From positions 1 to 8,132 of the forward strand of contig CAMLER010000204.1 in assembly GCA_946478915.1 (NCBI GenBank): a stretch of DNA of 8,132 nucleotides. The letters are read 5' to 3'. A program made the translations under genes and the position numbers. This document shows, one piece after another, positions 1 through 6,212 of this stretch; within the stretch, counting starts at the first letter, position 1; each line of letters starts with the position of its first letter. The notes under the pieces are model-generated. The model saw only the letters and a list, made by a program, of their open reading frames with translations. It was not told the DNA's origin and did no database searches. The stretch is from an uncultured Chryseolinea sp. (GTDB lineage: Bacteria; Bacteroidota; Bacteroidia; Cytophagales; Cyclobacteriaceae).

Positions 1-563
1 AAGAAGAGGAAACGCCGGTAGTCAAATTCCTCAGGATTGGTTGGGGGCGGTACGAGTTGAGGCTGTCCTTTGACCAAAAGTATATCGCCATACCTGGGTG
101 GATTCTTGAAATCTTTCTTCGAAAAGTAAAGCAAAATTCTCCCGGTCCCCACTTTCCAATGCCCCCTCGAATGTATTTCGTCAACCACCGACTCGGCTTT
201 CCAGGAGTTTTCCTTTTCCACGAGCGCTGTGGAGATGACAGCTTTAAAATAATCGATGGAGTCGTGGTGAATAATATGATCGGGGTTGTTAGAACTGGTG
301 TTTGATTCAACCCTTAATATCCCCGCAAAAAAAACAGCGGATAATCCGATGACCCCGGCGTAAGCTTTCAGATTGACAACTCTTTTCCCTGATGACTTCT
401 GATATATTCTAATCACGATCCAGAAGTATAAGACAAACGCCGCAAGACAAATTACTCTTGCAGTTTCAGCGTCTAAAAAATTCGGGTAGAAAATTGCAAT
501 CGAAATCCCCAGCATAAAAAATAATATAATTCTTACAAAGGCGTAGGGGATCCAACGAGTCAT
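1..563 (-). CDS. comEC: ComEC/Rec2 family DNA-uptake channel protein, N-terminal part (cut by left edge)
   Basis: ComEC forms the inner-membrane channel that takes up single-stranded DNA during natural transformation. The frame is open from an ATG at 563 to the window edge, giving 187 complete codons; the channel core and any metallo-beta-lactamase-like domain would lie outside. The start MTRWIPYAFVRI matches the usual opening of Bacteroidota ComEC. Three hydrophobic segments follow, at about residues 9-27, 35-53 and 66-83. Next comes a soluble DUF4131 (OB-fold-like) region with the typical text GRILLYF at 141-147, YGDILLVKGQ at 158-167 and PPPTNPEEFDYRRF at 172-185. Codons upstream in the same frame (LLTEDFCLVYL...) do not look like ComEC and are preceded by stops, so I prefer this ATG, although no Shine-Dalgarno is visible. 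It lies 133 bases downstream of the glycosyltransferase stop. Family assignment is from motif recognition; activity is inferred. Confidence 0.88.
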   Translation of the reverse strand, partial: MTRWIPYAFVRIILFFMLGISIAIFYPNFLDAETARVICLAAFVLYFWIVIRIYQKSSGKRVVNLKAYAGVIGLSAVFFAGILRVESNTSSNNPDHIIHHDSIDYFKAVISTALVEKENSWKAESVVDEIHSRGHWKVGTGRILLYFSKKDFKNPPRYGDILLVKGQPQLVPPPTNPEEFDYRRFLF

Positions 564-696
564 TAAGAAAGGTAATGAAAAATTGACGCGAGCGGCCTTC
601 AATGACGAAAGATAAACCAGACAAAAATCCTCGGTTAGCAATTACTATCCGCCCCGATCTGAAGCTTAAGACAACTTACCCTGTGCTCGAAGATTA

Positions 697-1710
697 TCAT
701 CTTTTTTCCGGACCTATCACTGATGCCCTACCGTGCTCCTCTAAAATTTTTTTGGCCAAGCGGCCCGACATCATGAACCGCAGTTTTTCCGACAATGCAA
801 ATGGCATGCATACTAGCGTTTGGAACGGCCAGAATATTGGAGACTTTTGTCGAAGGAATGATTTTATTGAGGCAAATCGTCCAAAAAATGCCGCCTTGAT
901 CGCGTCGCGAAGATGGTATGAAACGATTGTGATATTGTAAAAAGCTATCAATTTTTTTCGTTCGCATTGTGTTGAAAGTTCGTCTATTAGTCTTTCAAAA
1001 ACCGGAATAGACTCTTCATGGTACTCACCCTTTGCAATTGCATACGTGGCCATAACGCGGTCGTGCCTGCGAATGTAAACCACCTGCGTATCGCTAAGAA
1101 ACAGCCCCGTTTTTTTTGAAAGGCGCAGCCAGTATTCGAAGTCGCCCGAAAATTTTATTTGATACGCGAATTCCTCAGAGACTACGAGAGGGACTCGCGC
1201 AGAAACTTCTGAAAAATTTCCAGGAATATTTCCAAAAAGGAAAAACGCAATTGTAGCATTTGTTTTATCAAGTACCCTGGGAAGAACCGAATAAGAGTAT
1301 GCGGTCAGCCGATCATGGTTCATTTGTCTATGCTTCCAATTAAATGTAATTAACCCAATCTCCGGACCAACCCTACCCCACTCCTCTACGATTCTTCTTA
1401 ATCCACCTTCATAAAAGTAATCATCAGCACACAGTGCGGTGTAAACTGGTGCTCTGGCCGAATTGTAGAGGAACCTAAAGTTCTTATATGGGCCAATATT
1501 TTTTTCGTGCCTGTGAACCCGTATCCTTGGATCGCTTAAAGTTTTAAGGTATTCACTCGTCCCATCGTCAGATGCGTTGTCGCCTATTATCAGTTCCCAG
1601 TTTTGAAAATCCTGAGCAAGTACTGATTCAACACATTCCTTAATATAAGGAAGTCCATTCCAGACAGGGGTAATAACAGAAATGGCCGGTACAGCAGACG
1701 TGTTATTCAT
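697..1710 (-). CDS. Family 2 glycosyltransferase
   Basis: This 337-residue protein is a GT-A fold glycosyltransferase that would transfer a sugar from a nucleotide-sugar donor, most likely to a growing surface polysaccharide at the cytoplasmic face of the inner membrane. The N-terminal Rossmann-like part is clear: ISVITPVWNG at about 10-19, then the nucleotide-binding IIGDNASDDGT at 41-51. The metal-binding DxD equivalent is ADDYF at 95-99. GDFEYWLRL at 189-197 sits where family members carry the acceptor-side acidic motif. RRHDRVMA at 214-221 is also typical of GT2. The C-terminal 80 residues are basic with some hydrophobic stretches (AFYNITIVSYHL), but I see no certain transmembrane helix. 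The start ATG at 1710 places the first beta strand at residue 9, as expected. The upstream neighbour, an aminopeptidase-like polysaccharide protein, ends 66 bases away, so co-transcription is likely. Donor and acceptor sugars cannot be deduced. Confidence 0.92.
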   Translation of the reverse strand: MNNTSAVPAISVITPVWNGLPYIKECVESVLAQDFQNWELIIGDNASDDGTSEYLKTLSDPRIRVHRHEKNIGPYKNFRFLYNSARAPVYTALCADDYFYEGGLRRIVEEWGRVGPEIGLITFNWKHRQMNHDRLTAYSYSVLPRVLDKTNATIAFFLFGNIPGNFSEVSARVPLVVSEEFAYQIKFSGDFEYWLRLSKKTGLFLSDTQVVYIRRHDRVMATYAIAKGEYHEESIPVFERLIDELSTQCERKKLIAFYNITIVSYHLRDAIKAAFFGRFASIKSFLRQKSPIFWPFQTLVCMPFALSEKLRFMMSGRLAKKILEEHGRASVIGPEKR

Positions 1711-1726
1711 TAGGAATTTAATTAGC

Positions 1727-1780
1727 TCAAAAACTCTTAAATAATTCTCCTCTTAGAAAATTTATCAGACCTCCTTTCAT
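1727..1780 (-). other. 17-codon frame overlapping the end of the aminopeptidase-like gene by ATGA
   Basis: The ATG of this frame shares bases with the TGA of the upstream gene, and the frame reads MKGGLINFLRGELFKSF before a TGA. The DNA is purine-rich (AAAGGAGGT at 1777-1769 on the minus strand, then AGAGGAGA), which resembles Shine-Dalgarno sequence but has no well-spaced ATG after it. It fills most of the gap before the glycosyltransferase. It could be a translated spacer, the stump of a lost gene start, or chance. There is no direct evidence that it is expressed. Confidence 0.15.
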
Positions 1781-3102
1781 CCTCTTGGGCTCATAGTTGT
1801 TTCTACATTTTCTTCCTTTAACAACCCACATTCGATGAGCCGGTCTGCCGCCTTTTTAATATCGAAAAAATCCATCATTCCTTTTCGCGCGATATCAAGC
1901 AGCGATTGATCACCATCGGATGAATTGAGCACCCACAGCAGTGCAATTTGCGAATCAATATTCTGATTATTCGCACCAATCATGCTGTACAGACCACGCT
2001 TGCCTAACTGCGGCTCTCCCTTTGGACTAAGGTTCACGTATTTTCTATTTGATTCCAAGACACGAAAAATTTCGCAAAAAAGATCAAATGATTCCTCGAG
2101 CGAAGAAGGCTTTACGAATTCCAGATTATCCGCGGATGTATGGTACTCCGGATACTGGCCATACGTGGCTCTGGTGAGGCACCCAACCGGAAGATTCAAT
2201 CCGGGTGAACAGAATTGACGTTCGTCGTAACCAAACGGAAAGAAATCGATGATCTTGTGTTCTTTACCGCTATTTTGAAGAACGTACTCCACGATTTGAT
2301 CGATCTCTGCGTTATGCTGGCGTGATCGCTTGTAGGTAAAATTTCTCGTGTCTCCAACCAATGTACAAATCAAGCCATGCTTTATTTTCTCCACGTTCGC
2401 TTCATTTCGGGAAAGCCAAACAATAGATCCGATGGTTGTGGGTGCAAACACAAAACGGTACGAATATCGAGTTTTCTTTTGCATCAAATATCTACTGAGG
2501 AACACTGAAAGACTTATTCCAGAAAGATTATCGTTACATAGTGAAGGGTGACAGGTGTGTGTAAAAATTAACACCTCGTCGGAGAGTTCGCCAGGTATGA
2601 AGTATTCTCCATAGGTAAGAGAACCATTCTCCAGCGACGAATCAATGAATACCTCATATTCTCCATCCTTTAATGACACGAGTTGATTATGAGAAAGGCA
2701 GAATCCCCAGCCTTCTTTATAATACGACGTTCTGTAGGGTATCCAATCAGGATGATCCGGGGAAGAATATAAATGATCCTTTAATTCTTTTAGTTCTATC
2801 CTTTTTTGGACTGGAACGCTGTAATTCAGGACATGTAGATTTGATTTTTTGAAGTCAACAATTTTTTCACCGTCACTATTCTTAATATATGCATCCCTGA
2901 TATTCCATTCCCTTGGTACAGTCCAATCGAACACCCGGGTTCCGGTAGGCACTTCATGAAGTGTAAGTGGGATATACTCTTTAATGATTTCGAAGGATTG
3001 CCGTACGCCATTACCAGTAATACTCCGGCAAATTGGGTATAGTAATGCCATCAATTCATGCATCTGCTCGCCGATTGAAAGAATTTTAAGCTCGTTCATC
3101 AT
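1777..3102 (-). CDS. COG4310 aminopeptidase-like polysaccharide biosynthesis protein (DUF2172/DUF4910, winged-helix C-terminus)
   Basis: This 441-residue protein belongs to the family annotated as 'polysaccharide biosynthesis protein with aminopeptidase-like domain'. It has an M28-type zinc peptidase fold, but the true substrate is not established. The N-terminal block has the family signature LYPICRSITGNGVR at 21-34, then EVPTGTRVFDWTVPREWNI at 50-68. The metal-site motif is HTCHPSLCNDNLSG at 182-195, where H182/H185 and D191 are candidate ligands. It is followed by VGDTRNFTYKRSR at 249-261, PFGYDERQFCSPG at 289-301 and YPEYHTSADNLEFV at 317-330, with H321 a further candidate ligand. Residues from about 362 to the end (QIALLWVLNSSDG, then DIKKAADRLIECGLL) match the small winged helix of the family. 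Length is normal and no key motif is missing. Two adjacent ATGs (3102 and 3099) are possible starts. It lies upstream of a glycosyltransferase, fitting a surface-polysaccharide role; a peptidase or amidohydrolase reaction is inference. Confidence 0.87.
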   Translation of the reverse strand: MMNELKILSIGEQMHELMALLYPICRSITGNGVRQSFEIIKEYIPLTLHEVPTGTRVFDWTVPREWNIRDAYIKNSDGEKIVDFKKSNLHVLNYSVPVQKRIELKELKDHLYSSPDHPDWIPYRTSYYKEGWGFCLSHNQLVSLKDGEYEVFIDSSLENGSLTYGEYFIPGELSDEVLIFTHTCHPSLCNDNLSGISLSVFLSRYLMQKKTRYSYRFVFAPTTIGSIVWLSRNEANVEKIKHGLICTLVGDTRNFTYKRSRQHNAEIDQIVEYVLQNSGKEHKIIDFFPFGYDERQFCSPGLNLPVGCLTRATYGQYPEYHTSADNLEFVKPSSLEESFDLFCEIFRVLESNRKYVNLSPKGEPQLGKRGLYSMIGANNQNIDSQIALLWVLNSSDGDQSLLDIARKGMMDFFDIKKAADRLIECGLLKEENVETTMSPRG

Positions 3103-3707
3103 GAGTTCACTTGCGTTAATGATCTGAGGAAATTTTGAAATTATATTTAGTGTGTGCTTCGTTACACTTGTTGCTTGTTCATGTGTTTACTCTACTCTCA
3201 ATAAGATCGTTGTCGTGTTCAAAACCCCTCCTATGATCCTCACTGTTTTTTGAAAACGAGACCTTTGCCATAGCCAACAAGTTCATCCGTGACAGAGTAA
3301 ATCAACAATCATATCTATAGATTGATGTTATTTATTAAAGCTGTTTTCGGGGAATCCCTGGAATTTGCACCGTCTTGAAAATGTTGGAGGATTTTTTCCT
3401 TTCCTCTCATAGAGCAAAAGGAGGCATTCAGACAATCCATCTCTCCAGCGTATAGCCCAAGCGATACTGGCGATACTAACCGGCTGGCCTTTGGCATTAT
3501 TATCGAACAGCAAAAATCAAAAACGCTGCAAGTTTTGGTACACACGGAAATGTTAGTCGGAAAAGTTAATTCAGAAAGGATACAGGAAATCCATTGGGCC
3601 CCTTTGAACAGGACCTAGCTATGGCAAGATGTGCCAATTGTTGTTGCGATATTCAATCCTTGACTACCAAGTGACTTTGTGTTGTATGGCAAATATAGAA
3701 AATTTCA

Positions 3708-3735
3708 GAACTTTTCAAAGGTAATCTGAAAGTTC
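3708..3735. repeat. Inverted repeat just past a small frame, weak stem-loop
   Basis: GAACTTT at 3708-3714 pairs with AAAGTTC at 3729-3735 across a 14-base loop. An alternative pairing, TTTCAGA (3703-3709) with TCTGAAA (3725-3731), uses overlapping bases. It lies at the stop of the 73-codon minus-strand frame, where a terminator would be expected, but the stem is AT-rich and no strong T run follows on the minus strand, so I do not call it a terminator. Confidence 0.3.
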
Positions 3736-3955
3736 AAATCGGTCTTTTGTAAATATTTTGAACAGGTCTTTTTCCTTTTGCGACGTTGAGCAAATTGTTC
3801 AACTCCATTGTGTGCAAGAATGAGATTCGGGCTTGAGGAGTTGAGAAAAGGTTCGACGTCTCATGTATTTCGTGCCCGCGCGAAAAATGCTGAAGATAAT
3901 AATCGTATTGTATTCTCCAAGACTTATCGACTTGTATCGGTTCCAGATGCTTCAT
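3734..3955 (-). CDS. Hypothetical small protein or gene remnant, unidentified
   Basis: The 73-codon frame starts with an ATG at 3955 and ends with TGA. The predicted peptide is soluble, basic and rich in aromatic residues (KSWRIQYDYYLQHF, then FLHTMELNNLLNVAKGKR). It has no signal peptide, membrane segment or motif I recognise. Its composition is not the low-complexity kind typical of pure chance, and its strand agrees with all neighbours, which is the only support for it. No Shine-Dalgarno is visible and the stop TGA in the same frame lies four codons upstream, so there is no longer form. It is about 80 bases downstream of the methyltransferase stop and could be co-transcribed with it. Since the DNA just beyond it looks degraded, it may equally be a surviving piece of a larger lost gene. 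Confidence 0.25.
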   Translation of the reverse strand: MKHLEPIQVDKSWRIQYDYYLQHFSRGHEIHETSNLFSTPQARISFLHTMELNNLLNVAKGKRPVQNIYKRPI

Positions 3956-4037
3956 GAATTTGCGTTTTCATTTTGTCATATCAACCTTATTATATAAGCG
4001 CATATATAGATCGTCAGGTGATCAAATATTTACCGGT

Positions 4038-4805
4038 CTATTTTCTCGGTTTCAGATTTGTCACAAGAAATATCCTACCAGTAGGTTCATAGGTTCCAAG
4101 ACTTTCAGATTTAAGATAATTATTTTCGTTGAGAAATTCCGCATAAGCTTTGTATTCGCCGAATGTTATATCATCTACCCAATCGTCAAAAAAAATCACA
4201 GCGTAATCGATAATAAATGGTAAAGAGTAGTCCAATGCAGATTTTGCTGCGGAATATATATCACAATCAATCATAATGACGCTGACCTTTCGTATATTAA
4301 ACTTTTCGGTTGTTTGGATATTTAAAGTATCGCTAAACCATCCCTTAACCAGATGCGTCCTTTTCCAATTAATTTTAAACTTATTTAAGAACTCTCGGGT
4401 CTCCTCAATTGCACTTGCGAACTGCCCGGGTTTCCAGGTACCCAGATCCTCTTCGGCAGCTGATGGCGGCATACCCTCAAAAGAATCGAATCCAAATAGT
4501 CTTACGTGGTCTAACTTAAGTTTTGTTAACACTCGATGCATGCTAGCCATTGAATGACCCCGGGATACGCCGAATTCCAAATAGTCTCCGAGACTCGGAT
4601 TGTAATTCTGTAATTTTTTCCAGGCCATTTCAAATTTGGGCTCAATTTCATTATGGTCCACCAGCGGCATGTAGACATTTTTCATAGTCATGCCGCTTAC
4701 CATGTCAATGATGAAATTGGGGAGCAACCCAATTATTGACCTGTAAAGACGGTGAAGACGAAAGAATCTTAAAATTTTCCATAGTAAAGAATCAGAAGTT
4801 CTCAT
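4038..4805 (-). CDS. TylF/MycF-type SAM-dependent O-methyltransferase
   Basis: This 255-residue class I methyltransferase resembles the TylF/MycF/NovP family, which methylates sugar hydroxyls using S-adenosylmethionine and a divalent metal. A basic N-terminal helix (about residues 1-40) precedes the catalytic fold. The SAM-binding loop is DYLEFGVSRGHSM at 74-86. LFGFDSFEGMPPS at 103-115 and the flexible lid GTWKPGQFA at 122-130 are strong family signatures. HLVKGWFSDTL at 151-161 follows, then the metal-site aspartates in MIDCDIYSA at 178-186 and FFDDW at 205-209. The end, GRIFLVTN at 243-250, is the usual last strand. All expected acidic residues are present and the length is normal. The ATG at 4805 leaves a natural N-terminus. 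No Shine-Dalgarno is evident. In this neighbourhood a polysaccharide sugar is the likely substrate, but members also act on antibiotics and other glycosides, so the exact acceptor is open. Confidence 0.9.
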   Translation of the reverse strand: MRTSDSLLWKILRFFRLHRLYRSIIGLLPNFIIDMVSGMTMKNVYMPLVDHNEIEPKFEMAWKKLQNYNPSLGDYLEFGVSRGHSMASMHRVLTKLKLDHVRLFGFDSFEGMPPSAAEEDLGTWKPGQFASAIEETREFLNKFKINWKRTHLVKGWFSDTLNIQTTEKFNIRKVSVIMIDCDIYSAAKSALDYSLPFIIDYAVIFFDDWVDDITFGEYKAYAEFLNENNYLKSESLGTYEPTGRIFLVTNLKPRK

Positions 4806-4832
4806 GTTGTTAAGATGTTAAAATCCTAATGA

Positions 4833-5009
4833 GACTGGCATCAGCAATGCAAGCCAATTAGATGGAATGATGAAATGATGAAATTTGAATTAAGTAGTCG
4901 CGCGTGACGGAAAGAACTGCAATGTAAATGCAGCGCTGGAGATTACTTGCGAGAAGCAAGAATCCTATTCTCCCTGTCTAACCTAAAAAATCAATCCATG
5001 ACTGGCATC
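4833..5009. repeat. Ten-base direct repeat GACTGGCATC, two copies
   Basis: Identical copies lie at 4833-4842 and 5000-5009, each continuing with one mismatch into WGC (AGC versus TGC). They are 157 bases apart and bracket most of the methyltransferase leader. The repeat may be chance, a binding site pair, or the trace of an old duplication or insertion. Confidence 0.4.
4861..4884. repeat. Three-copy octamer tandem repeat, unit GATGAAAT
   Basis: The unit runs GATGGAAT, GATGAAAT, GATGAAAT at 4861, 4869 and 4877; only the first copy has a mismatch. It sits about 56 bases upstream of the methyltransferase ATG on the minus strand. Copy number could vary by slippage and change leader spacing, but three short copies may simply be chance. 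Confidence 0.6.
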
Positions 5010-5040
5010 TGCTTGATATTTTATTCTTGCACTAGAATAG
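4946..5040. repeat. Cluster of short inverted repeats in the methyltransferase leader
   Basis: CTTGC-GAGAA-GCAAG (4946-4960) and AGAAT-CCT-ATTCT (4959-4971) are adjacent hairpins, and TATTCT-TGCACT-AGAATA (5022-5039) is a third. GCAAGAAT (4956-4963) is also the exact complement of ATTCTTGC (5023-5030), and CTATTCT (4965-4971) of AGAATAG (5034-5040). Stems are only 5-8 bp, so a functional structure is uncertain. Confidence 0.3.
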
Positions 5041-5219
5041 AACACTCAAAATGGATTGGCATTCTACGTAAAATCATTTGATATTCAAAGTTGTACCTTT
5101 TCAAAATTAATTTTCGAAAGAAGTTTTGCCTTATCATATGAACATCACAAAAATTGGGCTTTTATGCATACCCAATATCATTTCTATAAAGGGCGACACG
5201 TGCTCTTACGGCGGATTTT

Positions 5220-6212
5220 CTATTCTTTCTTAAACACCTTCGTGCTTCTAATGGTGTCTATAGGACGAACCAACTTTTCTATTCGTTCACGTTGAGGTTC
5301 CAGGAAGGGTGGCAGCGACAATTTTTCACCAAGCGTTTCATATGGCTCATCTTCCATAAACCCGGGACCATCGGTAGCTAGTTCAAAAAGAATTTGAGGT
5401 GTAACCCTGGTGTACAATGATTCAAAAAAATGACGGTTAACATATCCGGAAGTGCCGAGTCCAAAATTTTGGATACGCTCGTCCCATTGGTTCAGCTCGG
5501 CGCGATTTTCTACCCGGAAGGCTGCGTGATGTACTGTTCCGAAACCCTGACGAGCGTCTTTGAGCATTGCATTCTGTTCTACAATCACAGAAGCTCCATT
5601 TCCGCCTTCACCTATTTCAAATAAGTGAAACGATCCGTCGTTGGCTGTAGCCCTGAACATTAAAACTTTTTCCAGCACTTCTTTAAAACGATCCATATTT
5701 GAAATCCGGATAAAGAGGGGTCCCAGTCCGGTAATGGCATGTTCCAGTGGGACCGGTCCGTTTTGCCAGGCCGTACCCGACTTCACTCCCGTGTTTAATT
5801 CGTCTGATATCAATTGATACTGTTGGTCATCGAAATCAACAAAGGAGAGCGTCTTCTTCCCAAACTGTTCTTTAATTCCGCTATGACTAATGCTCATCCT
5901 ATCAAACCGCTTTGTCCAATATTCCAGGGCCGCATCAGCGGGTATTCGGAACGACGTCTTCGAAATTTCATTATTGCCGTGAACGCCCTTCGGAATACCG
6001 CGAAAGTCGAAAAATGTCATGTCTGTCCCGGGACTACCCTTATCATCCGCAAAGAACAGATGATAGGTTTGTATGTCATCCTGGTTGACGGTCTTCTTAA
6101 CAAGGCGCATTCCGAGAACATTCGTAAAAAAGTCATAGTTCTTTTCCGCGCTACTAGTGATCGCGGTAACGTGATGTATTCCTTTAATCGGGTTTATTTC
6201 AATTTCTGACAT
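5220..6212 (-). CDS. MhqO-like ring-cleaving dioxygenase, two glyoxalase (VOC) modules
   Basis: This 330-residue soluble protein resembles the MhqO/MhqA group of putative extradiol dioxygenases, which in Bacillus subtilis is linked to detoxifying hydroquinones and related compounds. It has the expected double VOC architecture. The N-terminal module opens with GIHHVTAITSSAEKNYDFF at 11-29, then VLGMRLVKKTVNQDD at 32-46, TYHLFFADDKGSPGTDMTFF at 49-68 and FVDFDDQQYQLI at 124-135. The C-terminal module spans about 158-285, with GFGTVHHAAFRV at 223-234, GYVNRHFFESLYTR at 256-269 and ILFELATDGPGF at 274-285. A His-His-Glu metal site is consistent with H13 or H14, H228 or H229, and E277. The end, LPPFLEPQRERIE, is also family-like. 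The ATG at 6212 has a weak AAAGG about 11 bases upstream. The gene stands alone, 211 bases from the CNNM-type gene upstream. Its substrate is not known; no regulator of the MhqR type is seen nearby. Confidence 0.88.
   Translation of the reverse strand: MSEIEINPIKGIHHVTAITSSAEKNYDFFTNVLGMRLVKKTVNQDDIQTYHLFFADDKGSPGTDMTFFDFRGIPKGVHGNNEISKTSFRIPADAALEYWTKRFDRMSISHSGIKEQFGKKTLSFVDFDDQQYQLISDELNTGVKSGTAWQNGPVPLEHAITGLGPLFIRISNMDRFKEVLEKVLMFRATANDGSFHLFEIGEGGNGASVIVEQNAMLKDARQGFGTVHHAAFRVENRAELNQWDERIQNFGLGTSGYVNRHFFESLYTRVTPQILFELATDGPGFMEDEPYETLGEKLSLPPFLEPQRERIEKLVRPIDTIRSTKVFKKE

Larger units (their letters stand above)
3103..4037. other. Gene-poor stretch with possible gene remnants
   Basis: About 930 bases separate the methyltransferase stop from the aminopeptidase-like start, far more than other gaps in the cluster. 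I see no intact recognisable gene. On the minus strand one frame is open for 99 codons from 3614 to 3318 without an early ATG. It is then hit by TAG and TGA within three codons, and continues 3308-3240 with the protein-like ending YSVTDELVGYGKGLVFKKQ and a stop. A competing minus frame is open at 3513-3328, and a plus frame is open through about 3379-3617 without an ATG. A separate 73-codon frame occupies 3734-3955 (own entry). Smaller features are a tandem GCGATACTG/GCGATACTA near 3460-3477 and an inverted repeat at 3708-3735. The part next to 3102 presumably carries the promoter of the aminopeptidase-like gene, but no consensus is evident. Confidence 0.5.
4806..5219. other. Non-coding spacer with short direct and inverted repeats
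   Basis: About 410 bases lie between the dioxygenase stop and the methyltransferase start. I see no credible gene: a plus-strand frame across 5056-5295 runs into the dioxygenase gene antisense and reads like chance sequence. The spacer contains an octamer tandem repeat, a 10-base direct repeat and a cluster of short inverted repeats, listed separately. On the minus strand this is the leader of the methyltransferase gene, so its promoter should be here, but I cannot point to a convincing -33/-7 pair of the Bacteroidota type. No terminator-like GC hairpin with a T run is visible after the dioxygenase gene. Confidence 0.6.

Noticed and set aside
57..305. 82-codon plus-strand frame at the left edge
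   Set aside because: It is antisense to the ComEC N-terminus, whose motifs explain this DNA.
607..614. TATCTTTC on the minus strand as a Bacteroidota -7 element (TAnnTTTG) for comEC
   Set aside because: It matches seven of eight positions, but no TTTG lies at the expected distance upstream, so the promoter call is unsupported.
635..700. 21-codon minus-strand frame overlapping the glycosyltransferase stop by ATGA
   Set aside because: Short, with no recognisable content and out of frame with comEC; probably chance.
602..940. 112-codon plus-strand frame
   Set aside because: It lies antisense to the well-supported glycosyltransferase C-terminus and its peptide has no recognisable motif.
3361..3620. 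Plus-strand open frame as a transposase remnant
   Set aside because: It has no ATG start and shows no catalytic motif, and no terminal inverted repeats were found around it.
3840..3875. GGTTCGACGTCTC as a tRNA T-arm
   Set aside because: No acceptor stem, anticodon arm or D-arm can be formed around it.
4946..4960. CTTGC-GAGAA-GCAAG hairpin as a rho-independent terminator
   Set aside because: The stem is only 5 bp and no T run follows on either strand.
5814..6209. 131-codon plus-strand frame
   Set aside because: It is entirely antisense to the dioxygenase gene, whose motifs are clear; the peptide reads as chance.
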